A DNA stretch of 35,651 nt, from contig CAIWHK010000052.1 of NCBI GenBank assembly GCA_903912525.1, forward strand, positions 1-35,651. The letters are read 5' to 3'. Positions within the stretch are counted from its first letter, which is position 1, and each line of letters starts with the position of its first letter. Position numbers and translations under genes: made by a program. Source of the stretch: an uncultured bacterium (GTDB lineage: Bacteria > Krumholzibacteriota > Krumholzibacteriia > LZORAL124-64-63). Below, one piece after another: positions 30,092 to 35,651 of this stretch. The notes beneath the pieces are model-generated. The model saw nothing but the letters and a program-made list of their open reading frames with translations, was not told the origin of the DNA and did not search any database.

Positions 30092-32710
30092 CTACTCGAC
30101 CAGCCGCCAGCCTTCGGGCAGCTCGTCGGGGTGGATGACCGTCCGCGCGCGGCCCGGTTCGCGGCCGAACGGCGCCAGCCACTGCAGTTCGAGCGCACCC
30201 AGTCCGGTCCCGTCGGGCAGGCTCGCACCAGCCTGCGCGGCGACGCCCGCGCTTGCGGGCTCGACGCCGCTGACCGCCGCCAGCGCGCCAAGGGCCGCCT
30301 CATCGAGCAGGCGTCCGGCCAGCCCCAGGCCGCTCCACACGCCCAGCCGCGGCCCCAGCGGCGGCAGCTTCAGCAGCGGCCGCGGCGGGTACTCGAAGAC
30401 CTCGACGTCGCGATCGGCCGGGATGCCGGCCAGCTTCCGCGCTTCGGCGATGGCGTCGCCCAGGCCGCCGAACCTGTCGCACAGGCGGCGCTCGATGGCG
30501 TCGCCGCCCATCCACACGCGACCCTGCGCGATGGAGTCGACCGCCGCCGGATCCAGCCCGCGCCCGTTCGCGACGGCCTGCACGAACTGCGTGTACATGC
30601 CGCGGATGACGTGCTCGGTGCGCGCGAGCTCGTCGTCGTTCATCGGCCGGCGCGGGATGGCGCCGACCATCGGCAGGCCGATCTGGCTGTAGAGGTCGGC
30701 GTGGCGGCCGCGCTGCACGGCCTCGGCCGTGACGCCCGCCTTGGCGGCGATGCCGTCGTCCCACAACCAGCCGCTGATGACGCCGATCGAACCGGTGATC
30801 GTCACCGGGGTGGTCAGGATGGTCGAGCCATCCATGCTGATCCAGTAGCCGCCGCTGGCCGCGACGTCGCCCTGGCTGACCACGACGGGCTTGCCGGCCG
30901 CCTTCAGGGCGCGCACGGCCTCGGCCACCAGGTCGCTGGGCAGCGGGTCGCCGCCCGGCGAGTCGGCGCGCAGCACCACGGCCTTGACCGACTTGTCGTT
31001 GATCAGCCCGCGCAGCCAGGCGCTCGAGCGCCGGCCGTTGATGCCCGAGTCCATCGCGCAGTCGCCCACCAGGAAGACCACCGGGATGCGCGGGGGCTGG
31101 CCCCACTGCTCGTCCCACCAGGTGCGGCGCAGTTCCTGCGGCCAGAGGCCGGGACGCGCGCCGCCGTCGCGCAGCGACTTGATCAAGGCGTCCCAGCGGC
31201 CCACCTCGTCGATATAGCCTGCGGCCAGCGCTTCTCCCGGCGTCAGGTAGGCCAGGCTGTCGACGACAGCATCGACGGCGGCCACGGACTTGCCGCGCCC
31301 CTGCGCGATGCCGCCCCGCCAGGTCTCGTAGGCGACATCGATCACGCGCTGCCGCTGCTCGCGGTCGGCGTCGCTCATCGAGTCGCGGCTGAGCGTCTCG
31401 GCCGCACTCTTGTACTTGTAGTAGCGGTGCTCCTGGAACCCGAGGCCCACCTTCGCCAGCGTGCCCTTCAGGTAGCTGCGCGACAGGGCCAGGCCCGGCA
31501 GCGAGACATCGCCCTGCGGGTCCAGCACCAGGCGGTCGGCGACCGCGGCCAGGTACATCGTGCCCAGGCCGAGGCGGTCGGCGTAGATGACGACGCGCTT
31601 GCCGGCATCACGCACCTCCTGCAGCTTCTGCCGCATCTCCCAGATAAGCGACGGGCGTCCCGTGAAGCCGGCCAGGTTCAGCGCCAGGATGTCCAGGCGC
31701 GGGTCGTCGCGCACGGCGTCCAGCTGCGCCATCAGGTCCAGCCAGGCGACGTTCTTCTCGTCGAGCCAGCGGTGCTTCTGGTAGGTGAGCAGCTTGTTCT
31801 GCAGGTCGAGCATCACGTACGTGTCGTGGCGGGCGAAGATGGCGTCGACGTCGCGGCCGGCGAACGGCGGTTCGCTGCGCGACAGCCAGCTGGTCATCAC
31901 CGCGTCGCCGTCGCCGTCCAGCAGCGACTGCGAGGCCATGTGGCCCATGGCGCCGCTGATGCCGATCATCACCGACAGGTCGGCGTCGGCGCCGTCCTGG
32001 CGCTGCCGCCCGCGCAGGCCCAGGTGCAGGCCGCGCGTCGGGCGCACCTCGACGCCGGCGCCCCACTGGCCGCGTTCGAAGGGCGTGCCGTCGTTGACGG
32101 TCCAGTCGCCGAACACGGTCAGCCAGGGCGTCGCCAGCGGGCGCAGGCCCAGGTCGAAGAGGTTCTGCGCGGCGTCGGCCTCGAGGCTCTGGGCGCGGCT
32201 GGCGCCCCAGGTGAGCCAGCGCGCCGGCCGGCTGACCAGGCCCAGCACCAGCGCGCGGTCACGTACGTCGGCCGCCGGCGCGCCACCGGCCCAGCGGTAG
32301 GCCAGGCCTACGGCCCCGGCGCGCGTGCCGCCGGCCAGGCCCAGCTGCCAGTCGTTGACCGCGGCGCGGCCGCCGCTCCAATCGGCCAGCGAGCGGTTCA
32401 TCGCCAGGTTCAGCCGCCGTCCGGTGGCGAAGCCGAAGTGGTCGAACGACAGATGGCCGTCGCGATCGTCCACCCACAGGTCGGTGCCGGCGCGGTCGCT
32501 CAGCGCGAACGCGGCGGGGTTGAACAACCCGCCCGCGGGGCCCGCCGTCACGCCGGGCGTCTGCGGCAGGAACCAGCTTTCGGTGCGGTAGTCCAGCAGG
32601 GCGGGCGGTTCGGCCACGGCCGGAAAGGTTGCCGCGAGGCACAACAGCACCGGCAGCGCGGTGCGGAGCACAATGGCCGCGTGCGCGCGGGAGGGGCGGA
32701 AAACGGGCAT
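30092..32710 (-). CDS. SppA-type S49 signal peptide peptidase with barrel-like N-terminal extension
   Basis: The product has 872 residues, against about 620 in E. coli SppA. A signal peptide covers residues 1-33. Residues about 40-280 are not peptidase: the stretch NPAAFALSDRAGTDLWVDDR and repeated beta-like segments (WQLGLAGG, AGAVGLAYRW, LTVFGDWTV, LHLGLRGR) look like an outer-membrane or PorV-like barrel domain. The two S49 repeats follow (about 285-510 and 540-790) with K434 in KYKSAAE and S619 in GDVAASGGYW, the Lys/Ser pair of SppA. SppA degrades leftover signal peptides. ATG 32710 has GGAGG seven bases upstream. The fusion is unusual; it may place the protease in the outer membrane or bind a substrate. 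Confidence 0.9.
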   Translation of the reverse strand: MPVFRPSRAHAAIVLRTALPVLLCLAATFPAVAEPPALLDYRTESWFLPQTPGVTAGPAGGLFNPAAFALSDRAGTDLWVDDRDGHLSFDHFGFATGRRLNLAMNRSLADWSGGRAAVNDWQLGLAGGTRAGAVGLAYRWAGGAPAADVRDRALVLGLVSRPARWLTWGASRAQSLEADAAQNLFDLGLRPLATPWLTVFGDWTVNDGTPFERGQWGAGVEVRPTRGLHLGLRGRQRQDGADADLSVMIGISGAMGHMASQSLLDGDGDAVMTSWLSRSEPPFAGRDVDAIFARHDTYVMLDLQNKLLTYQKHRWLDEKNVAWLDLMAQLDAVRDDPRLDILALNLAGFTGRPSLIWEMRQKLQEVRDAGKRVVIYADRLGLGTMYLAAVADRLVLDPQGDVSLPGLALSRSYLKGTLAKVGLGFQEHRYYKYKSAAETLSRDSMSDADREQRQRVIDVAYETWRGGIAQGRGKSVAAVDAVVDSLAYLTPGEALAAGYIDEVGRWDALIKSLRDGGARPGLWPQELRRTWWDEQWGQPPRIPVVFLVGDCAMDSGINGRRSSAWLRGLINDKSVKAVVLRADSPGGDPLPSDLVAEAVRALKAAGKPVVVSQGDVAASGGYWISMDGSTILTTPVTITGSIGVISGWLWDDGIAAKAGVTAEAVQRGRHADLYSQIGLPMVGAIPRRPMNDDELARTEHVIRGMYTQFVQAVANGRGLDPAAVDSIAQGRVWMGGDAIERRLCDRFGGLGDAIAEARKLAGIPADRDVEVFEYPPRPLLKLPPLGPRLGVWSGLGLAGRLLDEAALGALAAVSGVEPASAGVAAQAGASLPDGTGLGALELQWLAPFGREPGRARTVIHPDELPEGWRLVE

Positions 32711-32862
32711 GGAGGGACCTCCGGTGCGTCGAATGGGTTGCCGGGAGAATGGATCGCCGGGCACGGGCGTGACAACCGTAATTCCAAGCTGGTCAATCCG
32801 CCGTCCATGGATTACAACAGAACGCCGACAGGACAGGATGGCCCAGGGACGGAGACCGCACC

Positions 32863-33042
32863 ATGAACCGCTACCGTGACAAACGAGCCGCATTCGTCTT
32901 GGCACTCCTGCTGGTCCTTGTGTTTGTCTTCGGCCAGGCGCGCCGCGCCGACGCTGACCGCCATGTCGGCACTGACCCGGCCGTGGACGGCGGCCTGATC
33001 GCGGGCAGCGCCAACAGCGCTTCCTGCGCCGTCCATGACTGA
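32863..33042 (+). CDS. Small membrane or secreted protein, 59 residues
   Basis: The product has 59 residues. A basic start (NRYRDKR) and hydrophobic core (AAFVLALLLVLVFVFG, about 9-24) form a signal anchor, followed by a polar tail with one cysteine (SASCAVHD). ATG has GGAG eight bases upstream. The stop overlaps the start of the next gene by eight bases (ATGACTGA), typical of translational coupling. No family was recognised; the operon position next to a CPBP-like membrane protein is the only clue. It is too short for most gene-length thresholds. Confidence 0.6.
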   Translation: MNRYRDKRAAFVLALLLVLVFVFGQARRADADRHVGTDPAVDGGLIAGSANSASCAVHD

Positions 33043-33946
33043 CGCCCAGGTTCGTTCCTGCCCGACTGCTGCTCCCTGTCGCACAGCCGTTACCGCCACG
33101 TCCGCCGCCGCGCCGGCGATCCGCCGCGCCAGCCTGTGGCTCATCGCGGCGGCCATGGCGCTGGTCATCGGCCTGAAGTCGCACGCCTCGCCCTGGCCCG
33201 CCGTGCCGTGGCATGTGCCCGGCTGGGTCGCGCTGGCCGCCGGCGTGGGGCTGGCCTGGCGCAGCGAGCCGAACTCGCGCTGGGCCAAGACCACGGTGCT
33301 GCTGGCCTGGACCATCGTGCTGCTTTTCTTTACGCGCATCGACGGCGAGACGACGAACGCACACGTCGTGGAACTGGCGCTGAAGCTGGGCGTGGGCGTG
33401 CTGGTGGTGCCGGCGCTGGCCGCGAAGTGGTGGCTGAAGGAGCCGCTCGACTACCGCTGGCTGAACGGACGCTGGTCGCTGCGCATGTGGGTGTGGCTGC
33501 CGTGCGGGTTCCTGCTCGCCTTCGCGTTCATGTGGCTGTACTTCTACATCCTGACCCCGAACCTGCACCACAGCTGGCCCCTGCCGTTGACCGGCGATCG
33601 CAGCGAGGCGATGTGGCGCCTGTTCTGGGGCTGCAACTTCGTCGGCATCTGGGACGAGCTGGCCTTCATCAACTTCGTCTTCGTGCTGCTGTGCCGGTCG
33701 TTCCCGTTCCGCGAGGCGAACCTGGCCCAGGCCGTGTTCTTCGCCTCGTTCCTGCACGAGATGGCGTTCGTGGGGTGGGGGCCGCTGGTCATCTTCGCCT
33801 TCGCGCTGGTGCAGGGGCTGACCTACCGCCGGACCGGCTCGCTGCTCTACATCGTGGGGCTGCACCTGATGGTCGATTCGGTGCTGTTCTACATGATCGC
33901 CAACCGCTGGTACCCGGGCTGGGGCTGGCATCCCTGGGGCTTTTGA
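33035..33946 (+). CDS. CPBP/CAAX-protease-like integral membrane protein, divergent
   Basis: The product has 303 residues with about seven hydrophobic segments. Motifs that resemble CPBP intramembrane proteases are D207-E208 in GIWDELAFINF (the family has EE followed by R), H241 in FASFLHEM and H277 with D281 in GLHLMVDS. The first glutamate is aspartate and the arginine of the first motif is not present at the usual position, so catalytic activity is doubtful. The gene overlaps the 59-residue gene by eight bases and has no ribosome site of its own. Such proteins cleave prenylated or other peptides in membranes, or act in immunity and bacteriocin systems; none is shown here. Confidence 0.72.
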   Translation: MTDAQVRSCPTAAPCRTAVTATSAAAPAIRRASLWLIAAAMALVIGLKSHASPWPAVPWHVPGWVALAAGVGLAWRSEPNSRWAKTTVLLAWTIVLLFFTRIDGETTNAHVVELALKLGVGVLVVPALAAKWWLKEPLDYRWLNGRWSLRMWVWLPCGFLLAFAFMWLYFYILTPNLHHSWPLPLTGDRSEAMWRLFWGCNFVGIWDELAFINFVFVLLCRSFPFREANLAQAVFFASFLHEMAFVGWGPLVIFAFALVQGLTYRRTGSLLYIVGLHLMVDSVLFYMIANRWYPGWGWHPWGF

Positions 33947-34032
33947 GGTCCTTTAGCTTTATTTGATCACAAAATAATCATAAAAATACCGTGCAAAATG
34001 CAATTGACGGCAAAATGTAACGCCGCGTCGCG

Positions 34033-34048
34033 AAAATTGCTCAATTTT
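34033..34048. promoter_or_regulatory. Perfect inverted repeat, operator candidate upstream of glnA
   Basis: AAAATTGCTCAATTTT is a 7-2-7 perfect inverted repeat ending four bases before the -35 box and overlapping the -24 element. Direct repeats of GCAAAATG occur at 33993 and 34010, 17 bases apart. A DNA-binding regulator could act here. The region 33947-34134 holds no gene. Confidence 0.4.
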
Positions 34049-34062
34049 GGCTTAACTTTGGC
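34047..34062 (+). promoter_or_regulatory. Possible sigma54 element (-24/-12)
   Basis: TTGGCTTAACTTTGGC contains the invariant GG-N10-GC spacing. TTGGC is perfect for -24; TGGC replaces TTGC at -12. It overlaps the sigma70-like promoter. Confidence 0.35.
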
Positions 34063-34080
34063 GAAGATAACTGATATCAT
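34052..34080 (+). promoter_or_regulatory. Sigma70-like promoter for glnA
   Basis: TTAACT, 17 bases, TATCAT. Transcription would begin near 34087 and leave a leader of about 48 bases. This is a better match than the sigma54 element. Confidence 0.6.
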
Positions 34081-34134
34081 AGTCCCGCGAAGAACAAGTC
34101 GACCCTGTTCCCCTCAACGAAAAGAGAGTGACCC

Positions 34135-35580
34135 ATGGACGTGTCCAAGGCCCCGCTGCGCGAGTTCCTGGAGATCCCCTACGAGAAGCTCGAAGAGCTG
34201 AACCTCCAGTCCAAGGCGTACCAGGAGCAGTGGGTGCCCATGGAGAAGGCCGAGGCCGAGCGCCGCGCCTACCTGGAGCAGGAGAAGCGCATCAAGGCCG
34301 TGACGGTCTGCTTCACCGACCTCGAGGGCCGGCTGCACATGCTGGACTACGACAAGAAGTTCCTGCTGAAGGCCGACGCGCTGACGTTCGACGGGTCGTC
34401 GATCCGCGGCTTCTCGCGCATCGCCGAGAGCGACCTGCGCCTGGGCATCGACTGGCGCGCCTTCTACTGGATGCCGGCCGACGTGTTCGGGCCCGGCAAG
34501 GTGCTGGTCTTCGGGCAGGTGCTGGACCAGGACGGCACGCCGTACGCGGCGGACTTCCGCGGCCGGCTGATGCAGTACACCGAGGAGCTGTACAAGAAAG
34601 ACAAGACCGTCGTGAACGTGTCCGCGGAGATCGAGGGCTTCCTCTTCGCGCACCGCGACGCCGAACGCGGCTACCTCGAGCGCGGCAAGTTCGAGCTGAT
34701 CTCGACCGGCGGCTACTACCACAGCCTGCCGCAGGATCCGCTGCGCCAGTTCATCGACGCCGCGGCCGAGGTGCAGCGCGCGATGGGCTTCGAGAACGAG
34801 AAGGACCATCCCGAGGTGGGCCCCTCGCAGTTCGAGATGAACTTCAAGTACGCCTCGGCGCTGATCGCCGCCGACCGCATCCAGCTGTACAAGCTGCTGT
34901 GCCGCCAGGTGGCGCAGACGATGGGCATGACGGCCAGCTTCCTGCCCAAGCCCATCACCGGCATCAACGGCAGCGGCATGCACACGAACATGAGCGTGGC
35001 GCGCGGCGGCGAGAACCTGTTCTGGGACGGCAACGGCAAGGACAACACGTCCGAGCTGGGCAACCAGTTCATCCGCCGCATCCTGCACAGCGCCGAAGAC
35101 CTGTGCCTGATCCTGAACGCCAGCGTGAACGCGTACCGCCGGCTGGACCCCCACTTCGAGGCGCCGAACGAGATCACGTCGAGCCCGATCAACCGCTCGA
35201 GCATGATCCGTATTCCCCTGGCGGGCAAGGGTGGCCAGCGCATCGAGGTGCGCTCGGTGGCCCCGGACGCCAACCCGTACCTGGCCATCTACGCCCTGCT
35301 GCGCACCGGCTTCGAGGGTCCCGAGCCGGACGCCGACGCGCCCGCGCCCAAGCGCATCCGCAAGCGCGTGCTGCCCGGCAACATCTACGAGGCCATCGGC
35401 AGCCACCGTCGCAGCACCTGGGTGCGTGACATGCTGGGCGAGGACTCGCAGGTCAAGTACAGCGAACTGAAGGAAATGGCGGCGCATCGCTGCCCGCGCG
35501 AGATGGGCAACCTGATCAAGCGGTCGGAGATCATGTTCCACCATGAGGTTACTAATCAGATGCTTTGGAATACGTTCTAG
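34135..35580 (+). CDS. glnA: Glutamine synthetase, atypical C-terminus
   Basis: The product has 481 residues. GS motifs are complete: FDGSSIRGF, EIEGFLFA, EVGPSQFEMNF, FLPKPITGINGSGMHTNMS, SSPINRSSMIRIP and RIEVRSVAPDANPYLAI. It makes glutamine from glutamate, ammonia and ATP. The C-terminal part differs from common GSI: the NLYDLPPEE segment that carries the adenylylated tyrosine in enteric enzymes is absent and is replaced by PAPKRIRKRVLPGNIYEAIG and a basic end (EVTNQMLWNTF). Control by adenylylation is therefore unlikely, and regulation may instead be transcriptional, as the upstream repeats suggest. ATG 34135 has AAGAGAGTG just upstream. The window ends 71 bases after the stop, too soon to see the terminator. 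Confidence 0.94.
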   Translation: MDVSKAPLREFLEIPYEKLEELNLQSKAYQEQWVPMEKAEAERRAYLEQEKRIKAVTVCFTDLEGRLHMLDYDKKFLLKADALTFDGSSIRGFSRIAESDLRLGIDWRAFYWMPADVFGPGKVLVFGQVLDQDGTPYAADFRGRLMQYTEELYKKDKTVVNVSAEIEGFLFAHRDAERGYLERGKFELISTGGYYHSLPQDPLRQFIDAAAEVQRAMGFENEKDHPEVGPSQFEMNFKYASALIAADRIQLYKLLCRQVAQTMGMTASFLPKPITGINGSGMHTNMSVARGGENLFWDGNGKDNTSELGNQFIRRILHSAEDLCLILNASVNAYRRLDPHFEAPNEITSSPINRSSMIRIPLAGKGGQRIEVRSVAPDANPYLAIYALLRTGFEGPEPDADAPAPKRIRKRVLPGNIYEAIGSHRRSTWVRDMLGEDSQVKYSELKEMAAHRCPREMGNLIKRSEIMFHHEVTNQMLWNTF

Positions 35581-35651
35581 GGCGGGTGCGCAGGCGCACT
35601 CACACACGACGGTGGCGGGCAGTCCTCGGGCCTTCGGCCCTGCGGATAGCC

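Noticed and set aside
30131-32866. A 911-codon open frame opposite the SppA gene
   Set aside because: Its protein is dominated by Arg, Gln, His and Val with no motifs, as expected of the antisense frame of a high-GC gene; SppA has full catalytic motifs and a ribosome site.
35586-35599. Palindrome GTGCGCAGGCGCAC after glnA
   Set aside because: Short 6-2-6 repeat unrelated to the 18-bp element and without a T-tract; a terminator may lie beyond the window.
35628-35640. GGGCCTTCGGCCC hairpin near the right edge
   Set aside because: Five-base stem with no visible T-tract before the window ends; not enough to call a terminator.
1-35651. CRISPR arrays, tRNA or rRNA genes, transposase genes, prophage genes
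   Set aside because: None seen: no regularly spaced repeats, no cloverleaf or rRNA stretches, and no transposase, integrase or phage structural motifs in the frames examined.

Overview
This window is high-GC bacterial chromosomal DNA with dense, mostly housekeeping gene content. No rRNA, tRNA, CRISPR array, prophage or insertion sequence was seen. The best lineage clue is the gene at the left edge. It is a secreted protease ending in a FlgD-Ig-like tail (NPFNPSTTI, then SGIYFYRL), a tail common in Fibrobacterota-Chlorobiota-Bacteroidota (FCB) relatives and candidate phyla such as Krumholzibacteriota or Eisenbacteria. With the many Ala/Pro-rich linkers, signal peptides and beta-barrel-like proteins this suggests an uncultured Gram-negative FCB-type bacterium. 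That placement is inference.

Left part (1-9.6 kb): a minus-strand pair of a small secreted protein and a PA-domain metalloprotease (cut by the window edge) diverges from a three-gene plus-strand operon (VTC polyphosphate-polymerase-like domain, DUF4956 membrane protein, HlyD-like adaptor). A minus-strand operon follows: C69 dipeptidase-like hydrolase, PhoA-type alkaline phosphatase and a two-helix membrane protein. Two small secreted proteins of unknown function come next on the plus strand.

Middle (9.6-20 kb): tatD, then hflK-hflC ending in a strong bidirectional terminator, and an orphan NarL-type response regulator. The core of the window is a complete minus-strand 2-oxo acid dehydrogenase operon, E1alpha-E1beta-E2-E3, followed by a lipoate-protein ligase that could lipoylate its E2. 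The operon has a good promoter and a leader of about 135 nt that can form a hairpin. Divergent from it is ferritin with its own terminator.

Right part (20-35.65 kb): a large secreted protein of unknown function, dienelactone hydrolase, a pyridoxamine-phosphate-oxidase/NimA-like flavoprotein, an LppM-like lipoprotein, phosphomannomutase/phosphoglucomutase, a radical SAM protein, a hairpin plus T-tract that may end an unannotated small RNA, an M29-like aminopeptidase, a NYN + LOTUS RNase-like protein with a long basic tail, an orphan Hpt protein, an SppA peptidase with a barrel-like N-terminal extension, a 59-codon gene overlapping a CPBP-like membrane protein, and an atypical glutamine synthetase behind a regulated-looking promoter.

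The most unusual pattern outside the genes is an 18-bp perfect palindrome, ACTTGCGCCGGCGCAAGT. It occurs perfectly at 8341 and 16749 and nearly perfectly at 10569. One perfect copy lies inside the coding sequence of the E2 linker. It looks like a dispersed palindromic repeat of this genome. Other candidates for new biology are the VTC/DUF4956/HlyD module, the small protein paired with the metalloprotease, the SppA fusion and the structured RNA near 26.7 kb.
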